Source: Cheilinus undulatus (lineage: Eukaryota; Chordata; Actinopteri; Labriformes; Labridae). From it: a DNA stretch of 64,000 nucleotides. The stretch is taken from the NCBI RefSeq assembly GCF_018320785.1, contig NC_054875.1, forward strand, positions 1,357,001 to 1,421,000. The letters are read 5' to 3'. Positions 11,301 through 26,500 of this stretch are shown here, in pieces; position 1 is the stretch's first letter; every line of letters begins with the position of its first letter. The position numbers were made by a program, and so were the translations under genes. Below the pieces are notes generated by a model. The model ran no database searches. It was not told where the DNA came from and was given only the letters and a program-made list of their open reading frames with translations.

Positions 11301-14300
11301 ATTCAGTTAAAATAAATAAATAAATTATAAATATCACAGCTTAACTTTACAATGCTGGCCCCCACCACACCAGAAAGCGATGCAGCTATCATCTCTAACT
11401 ACTCTGTAGTTTATCTCCATATCTACTGGAGTTTTTCCCGCTCCACAGCAGCACATTCCTCTCATACTGGTCATGAAGAGCCTGACTCTCTTTTAGCTTC
11501 TAGCTGTTTAACAAAGGAGGAAAAAACCCATAAAACCTGTTGAAGGAACCAGAAAGACCAGCAGCTCTGTGAGAAGACACCCAGAAGTGAAACTCATCTA
11601 AACCAGGGTGTAGTCCAGGTTCAGTGACATCCTGTCCTGTTAAACCAGTGTCTAAGCTGAGACAGAGGAGGGTTAAACACAGACAGATGAGGCTCTTTCA
11701 CATCTATAATAAAGACTAGACTCCTGAATGCAGATCTTTAACATGCAGAGGGACAACTGCTGCAGGATGCCTGCTGGATTTTAGTGACGACTGTGGATAA
11801 AACAGAACATCTGATCAGCTGATTTGGACCTGAACGTGTCAGAAGAGTTTCAGCAACAACAGGATCCTGAGGCTGTAGATCAACAGGTACATAAACCTCA
11901 CAGCAGGAGGCTGGGATAGAAAAAACATGCAGAAATGAGACCAATCAGCAGTCTGAAGGACAGACAGGTGACACCATTCTGATACCACTACACAGCAAAA
12001 ACCTGGTCCAGGCCGGGACCACAGACGGGCAGCCCCTCCAGTGTGACCCTGACCAGTCATGGTGCTATCAGCTGATTGAGTTTGTAGGTTTTCCTCTCAG
12101 ATACGGCCCTCTGTCCGCTCATGCTGTTTGAAGGTTTTGCACACAGACCTAACGTTGGACCATCACCAGTAATCATGGTGCCAACGGTTCGAGCTAGAGC
12201 GGGAAAACACAACAAAGACACGGCGTATGTGTCAGGTCGGGGTGTTAAACTGGACGGAAGATGCTAGAACATTCAGACATGCCAGCTGAGTCAGGGTCCT
12301 GGAAGCATCAGTGAAACCACACTAGAGGAGCGTTTGTCTTTCCTGACCATCAGTCAGCATCAGACAAGGCCATCCATTATGGGGGGGGCAAAGGGAGAGC
12401 CTTCTGGGGCCCCGCCAAACAGGGGCCCATGGAGGTCAGCCATACCCCGGTCTATTATAAAGTTAATCTGTGATAAATATATTTAATATTTTTAACCTGA
12501 ATTCTCACCACTCTGATCAAAGCAAAAACATTTCATTATGGGTTTACCCTGCAGTAAAATAAAGCATTTCCAAACCTTTCTTAAAACAGAGTCTTTGTTT
12601 GTTGGTATGTTAACGATGTGGATGGGCACACTAAACTACAACATTAGAAAAGTAATGTTAGACTTTATAGCTAATTATCACCTGGTAGAAGATAAAGCAG
12701 AGGAAACTCGAACAACATTGAGTTAAAAAAGATTTAATAACGGCAAAAATGAGCAAATATGGGGTTATAAGTAGAAGAAATGGGTTAAAAGTGGGGAAAA
12801 AGGGCATTCAAAATGACAATAAGTGGGTAAAAGTACAAAAAAACAGGTGAGAATTTATAATACATAGTAAAGAATGTCAAACAGAGGTTTAAAAAGGAAA
12901 AGAGGCAAAAATGGTCTGGAAAAATGGTGAAAAGGGGTAAAAAAGTGGCAATTAATGGGTCAAAAGAGGTAGAAATAGGTTAAAAGTGGTTTAAAATATG
13001 GGTTAAATAAGGCAGAAGGTTGGGTTAAAGAAACCAAAAAAGAAAAAGCAAAGAACAGAAGACAAACAAAGACAGAATCAGTGAGTCTGGCTGTCCAACG
13101 TTAAAATGTGAGATGAGAGTTTTGCGACCATAACGACTCCATATCAAACTGTGACTAAACTAAAAGTCATTCAGCTCTAAGATTAACTGCAATTAACTGT
13201 AGAACAGCTGCCTAATTAACTCTGATTAACTGCACAGACAGATTTTTAACCCCTCGCTCACCTGACTGGACCTCCTCGACTGCGCTGCAGCTCAGCGGGT
13301 CCGACGGCGCCGTGCTCACGTGTTCAGGGCTCCCTCTGCTGGCGGGCTCCGTCTCCACGGCGACCTGCCTCAGAGGCTCCAGGGTGTTGAAGGTGGAAGC
13401 CCATTGGCCGACGGGCTCAGCGGGACGGCCAATCAGAACGCCCAGAGAGGGGTCTGACCTCAGGCCCTGCAGGACTTTTCGAGTCTCTTCAATCCCACAA
13501 TGCAACAGGCGGTAGTAAAGAAGAGCCTGGTCACGCACGCACATGTCCGTCTCCTCCTCTGGAATAAAAGAAGAATACTGGTGTTTAATGTTGGTTAGCA
13601 GACAGCGTTAAGATCACTACCGCCCCCATCTGGTGGAGGCATGACATTACAACCAGGCACCGCTGAGAATGATGGAAGAATAAAGTTTTAGACTGCAATG
13701 AATATTACAGGAAGTCTTCGTTTAAAGATGTTAACATCACTTCCTGTACCAATGCAGTAATGCAGCAGTCGTCCCAGCATGTCCTGCGTCTCCGCTGGTC
13801 GGCACAGAAACAGCCTCATGGCGGTCGTCAGCAGCTCCATCTTCACGCCCAGAGACGCCTCGCTCCTCACGCCGTCGATGAACCCCTCCAGCGTGTAGGG
13901 GGCGCTAGAGATCCTCTCGCCGTAAACACCCAGAAGCCACAGCAACGCCTGCCTGCCCTGGGGGAGGAGCCGAGAGAGGTCAGAGCGGTCCGACAGGTCT
14001 GAGACTGATCCCTGATCAGATCTACGTGTAGAGACCTCAAACATAAATGAGACAGGAAGTATCAATCCCACTATTGATCACATGAACGATCGTCTGATGG
14101 TGATTGGTGGATCAGTTAGGATGTCTCTAGTCCCAGGTTTTAGGGAGCAGGGTTATAATCTCTTCACTCAGTGCAGAATTCTGGGTAAAATCAGAACAAA
14201 ACTCCTACCCAGGTATACCTGAATGCTGTTAGAAGCACGTGGAGTCTAAGCTCATCCCAGGTGTTTTTAGAAAGGTGACATTAAAAAGATTGATTTTGTC

Positions 14301-17300
14301 TGCTGGGGTGGTTTATCCTGTTAGGGCTGGGTATCGCCTGAAGCGATCCGCTTTAACGCTCCCTATCCAGTCAGCCGCAGAGCTCAGCTGCTCGCGCTGC
14401 ACCAGCAGAGTTCACGTTTGAGGAAGAGATATCAGCGCGTATCGATAACACGCCCAGATACCCACAACAAAATAACTGAGACCTTGAATCAGAGTCTAAA
14501 GGTATTTCAGGTTTCAGGCCTGAATGAAGGAAGTCTGAGGAGGAGGAAATATTCAAATATCACTCTCTGGTTTATAAGAATATCATATTTATTTATAAGA
14601 GGTCTTCAACAGAAACTAGAAGCCTAATTTTCACCTTTTTATTCACTATGGTGATAATAATAGTGGTAGTAATTGTTGTTGCTATTATTATCACTATGTT
14701 CTATTTCCTTTTTTGTGAGTTTATATCTAAATTATGGCTGAACGATTTGCAAAAATAATCTAATTGGGATTATTTTTCCCAATATTGTGATTGAATGTGG
14801 GATTATTTTTAGGTTCCCCATCTAATATGGTGTTAAACAAACACCAGCAAAAAATCATTCTTTATTAAAACAAGCACCATATTAGATAAATAAATAATTT
14901 AAAAAAGAAATTCTAAACACAATGGATGATCATTTCTTTGTTATTCTTGTTTTGAAAAAGAAAAATGAACAAATGAAGAAGAAAAGTAGGATTTTTCTAG
15001 AAAAAAAAATCCACAAAAGAAACTTAAATGTTTGCCTATCATGTAGATCAGTGTTACTCAACCATAGCCAACCAAAGAGCCAAGTAGTTGAACAATACAT
15101 TTGCAAGAGCCACAATCTAAGAGGTGAAAAGTGGCGATTAAAATAAGTTAAAGCTGGCAAAAATGGTCAAAAAGTGGCAAAAATCTAAAAAAAGGTGGGA
15201 AAAATGGTGAAAAATCTGAAAAACAAACGAAAATGAACAAAAAAACGGCATTCAATTGCAAAACGCAGCTTAAATGGGCAAGAAGTGGCAAATATAAGCA
15301 AAAAGGGGCAAACACTGGGGGAAAAGTGGCAAAAATGGGTGAGAAATGGCAAAAAATGAGTTATAGGTGGCAAAAATGTGACAAAAGTGGCAAAAAGGTG
15401 ACAAAAAATAGTCAAAAGTGACTACAATAGGCAAAAAATCAGCAAAAAGGTGGAAACATGGGAATTAAGTGGAATTTAACTGCAAAAGGCAGCTTAAATG
15501 GGTGAGAAGTGGCAAAAATAAACAAAAAGGGGCAAAAAAAATGCAAAAAGTGGGATAAAAGTATCAAAAAGAAGCGGCAAAAATAGGAATTATGTTTCAA
15601 ATTAAGACATAAAAGAGCTCTGTGGTGAGTATAACAAACTAGATATACGTTAATAAATGACTGAGTGGTTTTAAATCTGAATCTGCCCTCAGAGTTTTAT
15701 GGGATTAAAGGTTATTCTTATTAAACTTTTATAACCTGCTGGGCCGGCGGTGCAGATAAGATGCACTCAGCCTCGTACAGGTAACAGGTGAGTCTGTTCA
15801 TTATGCTGCAGGCTGCAGCCACAGTTTGCATCTCCTTTGTTTGTCTCTGAGCTCGGTGAATATTCAACCAGGGTGAGCAACGGCATCTGAGAGGGGGTTT
15901 GTGTAGCTTAGGGCTGTCACAATATCAGACTTTCACTCCACGATTATCGTGGGCAAAAAAAATGTCAGGATAACGATATTATCATGATATCAATAAAAAT
16001 GTAAATAATAATGGGACAATTAATCAAATTTGTCTTTAACTTTATTTATGTTGTGTTCCCTCTTTTGGCAGATGAATTACACTCAAAATACCCGTCTAAG
16101 GAGGTACTGCAGCTGTTGTGTCACTGCAGAGGGTCATATTTCTCAAAAAATGCAGAAATATTAATTGTAAGGTTTTTATTTACTCTGTAGCATGTGCTTT
16201 TAAGCTTTTCAAACTAAAAAAAACATCTGATATGGGTTTTTTCAGTTTGGCAACAAACTGAAATTTCCATGTTGTGATCAGCAGGGTCAGTCTGTTATCA
16301 AAATCCAAGATATTTCTTTTAACATTCATCAGTACTTTCACCAGAGGTAAAGATTCAGGGCTTTTGAGTAAACATTAGGGGCATAGACCCCACAAGCCCC
16401 CCCATGGCTCCCCCTCTGACTGATAAACTTATCCACCGCACGAGATTTACATTGTCATAATGCCAAAACAGTGTCAGAAATGTAGGGTTATTAACACATT
16501 AGGAAATTATTAATTACAGACATATTTCAAGAGCAGCTGCAGCAGTTTTTAACCAGAATGATCCTGTTAGCTCTACTAAAAGAACTGAGTTAGATGTCTG
16601 TGTTGGGATCAGGTCTGAATTTAAATTTTGCACTAAAACTGTTTAAGTTAGTAAACAGGGCACAGTCTCATTTCTTTAAATGTGCACAGAAGCTTTAACG
16701 CTCCTCATAGCTGCAGACAGTATCAGCGTCTCCACTGCTCTGATGCGCGTCATGATGCACAGGAAGAGACTGGCAGAGAGATACTGAGCCAACATGCTGT
16801 TATTTGAGGGGAAATTCTTTCTATCCATAAAAATTGGCCTCTTTTCATAAAGCGTTTAATTTACAGACAAGGACAGGGACAGAGAGAGCAAACAGAGTAA
16901 AAACGAACTCTCAGAGAGAGCTGATGGAGCGCTGCCACTTTGGCACTCATGAACAATGATCAGGAAAATAATTCTACCTACGGCTTAAAAAACAAAGGAT
17001 GTAGTCTGTAAATATCACCCTGATGTTACTCTTATCAATATTGCCCAGTTAGTTAGTCCAGGCTGGCAGCTGCTGATGTTTTTGGAGCGTTATAGCTGAT
17101 GAGGATGTGAGACTTTTTTTCTTGCTTCATTCAGTTGGTTTAGAACAGTGAAAAAACCTTATTTGTCAAGGGCAGTGCTTAAGTGAACACAATATTATAA
17201 TTTCTTAGCCTGAACACAGTTTCTGTCATTCTGTGCGTTACATGGATGGTCAGACTTTAGGAAGAATTGGACACACATGTTGTGCGTGCAGGTGAGAGAG

Positions 17301-17511
17301 AGGGATGGCACACACGCACCAGCAGGTGTTAATGATCAGGAAATCAGGGGGAATAGGCAGGTAGGGTGTTAGCTGTCCGACGCAGAGCTCTATCTCTACA
17401 TCCTGTCCGTTAAGAGATGTGTGAACGAGGAAAAAGAAAACTTGTGTTCTCTAAATGTCTTGCTGAGGTCCCAGTGTGCGTATGCTGCTGGTGCGCATGG
17501 AGAGAGAGAGG

Positions 17512-17568
<57 letters not shown>

Positions 17569-20500
17569 TGGTGAAGTGAGGCTGGACGGTTTCAGCAGGA
17601 GGGTGCAGAGGTTAGAGGAGAGCAGGAGTTGATGATCTGTGACATTGATGGGCTTATTAAAAATGTTCAGGGCTCGTGACGGCGCTGGAGTGGCACTGGA
17701 TCATTTACACGATATTATCACATTTTTAACACAATATTGAAATTTTATTTTTTAATACCACGGTTATCGTCAATACCGGTATACCGCGACAGCCCTTGTG
17801 CAGCTTTACTCCACACCTTTAGGGAAAAGCAGCGCTCTCTAACCTTTTAGTAGTAAAACATGCTTAAACACCAAGCTGACTCAGAAATTAAACAGTAATT
17901 ATAAAAACAGAGAAACTGCAGATGTATAAAAATAGGATTTAAATATAAAACAGCTCTTGTAGGCAGTGATGGTGTGGTTGTAAGATGTGCTGAGGCAGTG
18001 AGGATGCTGACTAGACAAGATCACAGAATACAAGAATGAAGATAAGATCATTCATGCTGATTCATGCAAATGTGCGGCTGTTTTACCACGGAGAGCCACG
18101 GAGAGTTCTGGAGACCAGGCTGTCTAAACCGGGGGTTCTCAACCTTGGGGTCGGGACCCCTTCGGGGTCATGAGACAGTGAGAGGGGGTCAACAGATGCC
18201 TTAAAATCAGACCATTTTTTAGATAAAACTTGCAACTTTACCAATTTTACCACATTTTAACCCTTTTTCTTCACTTTTTTAATACAGATTTCGGCAATTT
18301 TAAAACATTTTTGCCACTTTAAACCCATTTTTGTCTATTTTAAACCATGTCCATCACTTTTTCTGCCTGTTTTTGCCACTTCTAAACCAATTTTTGCCAC
18401 TATCTGCCTGTCATTGCCTTTATCAACCCCTTTTTGCCCATTTTAACCAGTTAACCCATTTTTGCCAGTTTTTATCAATTTTTCATCCCATTCCATCCAA
18501 TTTCCTCCAATTCTTTTTCCACTTTTAACCCATTTATGTTCTTTAAAAATCCAATTTCACCACCTTTTCACTATTTTTGCCATTATTAACCAATTTTGGT
18601 AAATTTTAACCCATTGAAATGTTTTTAGTGAAAGTTTTTTCATCTAAAAAAGGCTAAATGAATAAAATAAAGACATTTGTTTTTTTGATCAGAGTGATAT
18701 GGTTGTGATATGGTTTTCACAGCTTAACTTCACAAAGGACCATGGTTTTGCTGATCCCCATGGGCCCCCAGTTTGGCTGGGTCCCACAGGCCTCCCTCTT
18801 AATCCCCCCTTATGGACGGCCTTGTCTCCACATGACTATTCTAGAAAGTTCCTGGCTGTTCAGCCTCCTCCAGGTACAGTGGGGGTCCCCGGCCTCTGGC
18901 ACCTCTATTTTGTGGGTTGCGGGCTGAAAAGCTTGAGAGCCCCTGGTCTAAACCATCCAATGAGAGTTTTATCATGATTTTTAACACATGCACATTTAAG
19001 TTTGACCAGTTCTGCTGAGAGAGAGCCGGGTCGCTGTCTTAACTGTTCAAACATGTTGGAAACTTTTCTGTTCTGAGACATTTCCTACATATTTGGCTGT
19101 GACATGTTCATAGAAACAGCCTGATGCTGGGTGTCCAGAGGCTCTATTTTTGTCCCCATGATATCAAACAGGCACTGATTAATCTGAGCTACAACGCCAT
19201 CAGACATCGACTGTGTTTATTTCTCTTGGTTTGATATCTGTCTGTGTTCCTGACCTGGCCGTCCTGCAGCGTCTCCTCACAGCCCTCCAGAGCCGCACAC
19301 ACCGTGTCGCTGCACTGAGGACACACCCACACCAGGTCACGCATCGTCTGCACCACAGCTGGGGGACGGGACGGGGGAGGGGGGACAAAGAGAGGCTGTG
19401 GTTAAAGACTGTACAGTTCCAACAGAAACATGAATTTAGTCTGACACTGAAACGAGCCAACACATCAGAGACCACCACATTATAATCAGTTTAATCCACA
19501 TGATCAGAAAACCCTGTGATGCTGGGTTTGATCAATAAAAGTAAAATGGCGGCTAACTCTGATCCCTGGTTTTGGGGCTCAGCGGACATCAGAAACGAGC
19601 GTCAGAAGATCCTGCTACTGCAGCCTTCGCTCTCTTTAGTCTAGAGACTCTGGGATGGTACCTGATGTGATGTGATCCTGTTTGAGTCCCAGCAGTCCGG
19701 TCAGGATCTCCAAACACTTGTCGCTGTAGCTCCGCCCAATCCGACCTGCACACAGGAAACAGAGGATGCACAGAGACACGTGACTCTCTACGGGAACTTT
19801 TCTGCTGTGTGAAAAGAGCGTGCACGAGTTCAGAGGTCATCAGAAAGTCGAGGAGCGACTCATGGCTAGAGCTGCCATGATTATTAATGAGTCAGGTCAG
19901 CATCTGGAGCGTTTCTGAGGTCCAGTCTACCTTCAGACAAATCTATTCTAGTGTACTGTAGGAACTACTATTAAACTATTAAACAGCAGGAGTTAGTGTG
20001 ACGTGTTTTAAAGAGGCTGTTTTAGAGGGACATGGAGATCATCTATCTACAGATTTAGGTCTGACTTCAGGAGTGTTAACACTGAAAACCTCAGCTGTAG
20101 TCTGACTGACCTTCAGAGGAACTCAGGAAGGAACTTATCGGTTAAACAGTGTTCAGTTTCACTGACCTCTTTTTTAAAACATGCAGCCACAAACCAGAGC
20201 GTTTGCTGCTGCAGTGTCATCATTTCTACATCTATTATTGTGTAGATGCACAATAAAACCACAAGTAGAACGGCTGTGTTTAAATCTGTAAACCTCGGCA
20301 GAAAGACGAGAGAAACAGAAGAGCAGAAGCTATTAGAGCAGCGGTACTCCACCTTATTCTACCCAGGAGACACTGTCCTAAAAATACCTCCGTGAGAGCC
20401 ACAATCCAAAACCAGGGATGTGATGATCGATCTGTCATAGTTGACATGAAACAGTGAACTGGTGGATTATTGTGTTGTTAATAGGATGAAATAGGCTACA

Positions 20501-23500
20501 GAAAAATGTCTGTATGGTGTCAGAAAAAGGATATTTCACTGATAATAAGCATGTTTTTATTTATGGAAGTTCCACCTGGACTAAAGTCTTTCTAAAATAT
20601 CAGAATGTGCCGACTTAGAGCTATGAGAAACTTTTCAGAGGGCTGATGAATTGTGGGTGTCTGTTTGGGTATTTATATTTCATATCTGGGCTGTAGTTCT
20701 GTGACTGTTAACTTAAAGTAATGCTTTCTATTCTGATTACTCTCATTATTGATGCTTTTAGCTAAAGGGGGGGGGCTAATACTGGTCTTTGCCCTGGGCC
20801 TCCAAATGACTAAAACCAGCCCTGCCTCACACCTGCAGCTCCCCCTCACAGATCTTTCTGTCAGTTTGATGCTTTCATTTTTATGTTTCTGCCCCTTTGA
20901 CAGGATTTATTATTATTTAAGATCAAATAAAACAGCCACGTTTGGACAAGTTTTACTCAATTTTACATTATTTAAAAATGTGATCCGTGTGTGTTTGGCT
21001 CATTGATGATGATGCGCATCACAAAAATCATCATCAAATACGAGTATGGGAGAGCATCGGCAGGAAGAGACTGAAGAAATGTGTTAAAATTAGGGAATTA
21101 GGAGCTTCAGTTTGAACACAAGACAACACATCTCTATGAGTGACCTTACTGAAGAGATGCGCCGCCAGTGGACGTGCTTTTTACACACGTTCCTCCAGCC
21201 AGCGTGCATCCAATGGTAATAATGCAAAAGTTTTCATTTGAAGTTGGCAGTTAAAGTCTGTCTTCTTTGTGTGGACTTAGATTTATTGATATGACTTATA
21301 GCAGTGAGTCTTTATTGTTGACAGTTTTCACCTTCATAAAGGATTTCAGGGGGATTTTTTAAAGTAAGCCTTAAAAGAGCCGCAACTGGTCACTAAAGAG
21401 CCACATGCAGCTAGAGAGCCGTGGGTTGAGTATCACGGTATTAGAACATTCATGTTAGGTCATGTGACTTAAAGGTTTGGGTACGATATAACAGCAGATA
21501 TTCTAATGATCATTCTTACAAAGTTTCTTATGTTTTTCTGCCCTTCTCTTTATCTTCTCTTTAAATATATTTCAGTTTTAGCATCTCCTTGCTTTATTTA
21601 AGTCTCTGAGTGCCATAAATGTTCAGGTTTTTCTTTGTAAAGCACTCTGAGGTCTGCAGGTGAGACTGGTCTCTGTAAAAACCTGCCCTAGCTTCCATAA
21701 GGAACTCAAGATTTAAAACACAACATCCACTCTGAATCCATCAAACACTACAACGTTAACATCCATAACCCTCTGGTGCTATGATATCTCTGAAAACACC
21801 TAATGATGATGACCTGATGAAGCTGCACTGTCCCTCCTCTTTACCTAAGTAGCACTTTATTCCACCACGTTTCCAGGATTAGTTAGTTTTAGTTCCAGAT
21901 CAACGTGGTGGATAAGACAAAGCTGGCTGCTGCTAAACAGGTGAAACTGAAAAGATCAGCGGCGTTTAGAGAGAACAAAGGGACCAGGTTACCTCCACAG
22001 AAACACCAGGTCTGAGATCTGAATGACAGGTGTGTTTACCTATGGCAGAGATTGCAGCCTGGGCAGTGTCAGCGTTGACATCTGTGCAGTATCCTTTCAG
22101 CTCGTCCAGTAGCATGACCACATTCTCATCATTCACCAGCTCCACCAGCACCTGCAGACACAACGAACGCTTCAACTCTGTCACTGAGAACATCTCTGAG
22201 GGTCAAAGGTGAAATGTTTAGCTCTGTACAGGATGCTGAAATACTTGAATGATGTTCTAACCTGTAAACTCTTAAACCAGCAGTGACTGAGCAGACATCA
22301 GCAGTAAAGCTCTAGGGTGGACGAACCTAGCAGATATCCTGTTTGACATTCTGATGGCGTGGGGAGGACAGAACCTTTCAAAATAAAACTGGAGGGGCAC
22401 CGATGGCCTTGGGCTGGGCAATTAATCAAAATTAGACTAAATCACAATATGGTCTGCTGCAATTTTCAAATCACAGAAGATGCAATATTTATTTAACCTG
22501 AAATTTGTGTCAGAATATCAGTTTAAAACTTCTTTAGCAGCAGAGATGTATCATGCAATCATCCATTTTTAAGAATATACTACAAAAATCCTACTTTTTT
22601 GTAGTTTTTTTAATTAAATATGAGAGTGACATAACAATTATAACTCCCTTCAATACATCAACTCCTATCCAATATGTAAAACAAGTCAAAATCATCACAA
22701 TTAGATATTTTTCAGAATGGTTCAGCTCTAGTTTTAGCTAATATTGTGCTGGTTATAATACAGAATGATTCATTGCTTGTATTTGTTAGTTAAAAAATAC
22801 AATATAAGGACATGAACGGAAATTATCGCAAATCAAATCACAATGGCAATACTTGGGAAAAAACCCCAATTAGATTATTTTACCAAATTTCACGTGCAGC
22901 CTGAGTTGCGCCCCATGTATGCAGGCGGTCCAAGTCCAGCCTATGGCTCCTCTCCTAAACTCTCTCATCCCTGTTTATGATTCTATCCACTCCACCGTCT
23001 AAAAAGGCATAAAAATCCCCAAAATACATCTAAAAAAATAAAACTAAAGGGGGACTGAATAAACATTCTGCCCACCACAGTCATTACGGGCCAATCAGAG
23101 CAGTAAAACATACGTACCGCCGTACTGGAAACAAAGTTTTAAGTTTGTGGTAGATTTGTAGGAATCTGTCAGACAAAGACCAATGAAAACTAGTAGACTT
23201 ATTGTCTCAGGACCTCTGCAGCACTTCACACCAAGGTGTGAAAAGGACTGATCTCCTCTCTGACAGGAAGAGACTTGAGGAGAAACTGCAGAGGTGCCAA
23301 GACCAGAAAAGCTGTCCTGACCCCCTTCTTCTTGCCTTTCCATCGCCATCGCTGCCTTCTATTATGTTGATTTGTCACCCAGCTTCAGCTCAAGTTTTAG
23401 CAGAGTCAGCAACTACCTGGTTGCTTCTCTTTCCTCATTCCTTTCTTTGACGTTAAGGAACGTATCAGGATAGGAGAGCTACAGCCAGAGCCTTGCTCTA

Positions 23501-26500
23501 ATCAGAAACATGATCCCTTAGACCAAAGACTTTCCACTCGCTGGAAGAAACTGTAGAAGAACATTAATGGACAAACCTCTGCTCACACCTGGACCTAGCT
23601 GGAAACCAGGCTCTGACCACACACCGTGATCTGAAGTAAGAGGTTTCGTTTGGGCAGAAATAGCTGTAGGGAGAGTTTCATGTGCATTTGTTGTCCTGTT
23701 GTCTCTACTTATGTGATTTACTTTGCTGTGTCCATTTATATCCAATACAGTGCCTTCCCCTGTACAAACATTGGTGTATTTTCTATAAGCAAAGCCCAGC
23801 CACTGGGTTTCTGTGTGGGGAAGTTACCATTCTGAGTTAGTCCGCCATCTTTACAGTCACATGTGAAGGGACATGTGATTCGGCCATATTGCCTCCTTTC
23901 CTCCCCTCTCTCTCTCTAACACCAGACAATCTTCAGAGTGGTTCTTTGCTCTTCCTTTAATAAAGAAATGTCCAGTTCTGATCTTCACCAGCTGCTATTG
24001 TTTACAGACTTGCAGTCACTTCAACTAAACCATGCCTGTAGCTCCGCCTCTTTCTCCTCCGACGCCATCATCTCTAGACTGGACTAGCCAGCCACTGTTT
24101 GACCACAGAGACATAGAACTGAGAGAACGTGACATTACAAGGAAGAAATGAAACACCTGCATCTTCCTCTGCTTGATGTAAGCCGGCTCAGCGTAGCCGC
24201 AGAAGAAACGCTTGTAGTGCGCCCCCATCAGGCCAGGGAGGGAACGCAACAGCAACTGGAGGAGGAAAAAAAGACTCAGATCAACAGAGACACCAGAAGT
24301 CCTGCCTCTCCCATGCCTCTATGTGGTAGTGAGGATAAAAACATGGCGAGAATTCCTCTTTTTAACCGCTCCCTGTGTGTCATCAAAGAATTGAAATTTA
24401 AATAAAGTATGAAATGTGCAGCAGAAAAAGGATTTGCTCCTTTCTGATTTCTTATTTTCTGCATATTTGTCTTTTGCATATCTGGCCTTTTTTCCCTTCA
24501 TAAAGGAAACCATCATTAAAAAACTGACATTCATATTTACTCAGATTATCGTTGGCTTATACTAAAATTAGTTTGATAATCTGAAACATTTCAGTGTGAC
24601 AAATATGCAAAAAACAAAGAAATCATGAAGCGTATTTAAGTTCAGATGAGACGGTGATCTGCTGTGCATGTTCACATTTAAAACAGGAGAGCTAGAAGCA
24701 TGTAAAGTTTTTAAAATGTTCATGTTAGACTCTAATAATAAAGTTTCTCTGCTCTGCATCAACAAACCATTATATAAGGTCCATCATGAGGATCAGGTGG
24801 TGTGTAAACGGATGCCATAATGTGGATATTGATTCTGCATTGGTTAAGTGGAAGTGTTAATAATAGATGCAAATGTCTGACTTTAATGCTCAGAGCTGAG
24901 TGTCCGGATACAGCTGTGAACTATCATGGCGCTCTGCGGTAAAACTCAGCTGAATATCTGAGCAAAGCGGTTCATTTTCACCTGAATTTAGAGTCTGACT
25001 CCCTCACCTGTATGTGGCAGAGTGCCGTGAATCTCATCTCTCTGGACGCGCTGCCGCAGGCGGCGAGCAGGGGTCCTCGTACCCGCTCCAGAGCTGCCTG
25101 AGTGACGGCGGGGAGGGCGGGGCAGAGGTGGAGGAAGAGGCTGAGGGTGGCGGCCATGACGGGGGGGTGGGGGCTGACTAAGGAGGCGTCCAGCAGAGAG
25201 AGGATGTCGAAGAGCTCGTCGTCTGACTGAGGTTTGTAGCGCTGGAGGATTCGGAGGACGTCGCACTGACCCCAGACGTCGCACTCCTTTAACCTGGAGA
25301 CGCCAGAAAGACAGGAAGACGACAAAACATCTTAAAATGAATGATTAATAAAGCAGCAGTGTTTGGTTCATCCATAGAGGCTGCTGAGGCCGTTTGTGGC
25401 TTTTTTAGTCTTTTGTTCTTTTCTTTTTAAATTATTTTGTCAGTGCTAATAATAAAAACTCTGTATGGTACATTTTATTTCAATAGAATTTTAACATTAG
25501 GACCTGCGACGGGTCAATAATAATCCCTGCTGACTTCTTCTACCCACTCAGACTGTTGGGGACCAAAAATGTCCCATTAAAACCACATTTTTGATCCTTC
25601 AACCATCACAGTAAAAAAACATTCATTTGTGATATCAGGCTTTTATTTTGGAGTCATTGCTTCAGATTTTCCTGTTTGTCACCAAATGTCAGAAATTTTA
25701 CTGCATCTGGCGCGAGGGGAAATAACATCATTTTTTTCATAGTTTCTTATAGCAGGACTATGGTAAAAAAAAATCTCTAATAAAAGAAAAAAATCAAATT
25801 TTTCCCCCTTTGATTATGACAGTCCCTCTTGTTGGCATGGGCGGGCGGCCAAATACTTTTGTCTATATAGTGAATATAGACTAGGGATGCACCAGTTGTG
25901 AAATTTGGTGGCTGAAACTGGAAGCAAAACCTTAAACTCGGTCCTTAAAAGAACTCCAACTGGCTTGTATGAAACTGTTTGCGGTTCTTTAAGCCAGTGG
26001 TTCTCAACGTTGGGGTCGGGACCCCCACAGGGGTCGTGAGACACTGAGAGGGGGTCGCAAGATGCCCTAAATGAACTAAGAATATTTTTAAAATAAACTG
26101 TTGCCACTTTACACCAATTTTGCTCAATTCTAACCATTTTTTAGAACTTTTTACCTACCAGTTTTGCCAATTTTAACACATTTTTGCTACTTAAAACCTT
26201 TTTTTCCCATTTCAAACCCTTTCCAACACCTTTTTCTGCCTGTTTAACCACTTTAAGCCTATTGTTGTCTCTGTTGACCCATTATTGCCTCTATTAACCA
26301 CTTTTTACCACATTTTACGCCCATTTCAACCACATTTCACTATTTGATATGCTCATTTTTGCCAGTTTAACGTGATTCTGCCAATTTCTGCCCATTTTTC
26401 TGTCTTAGTGAAACCTTTCGTTAGTTTATATCAATTTTCATCCAATTTCACCAAATTTTGCAGCCATTTTTGCCAATTTAAAGTCATTTCAGACACTTTT

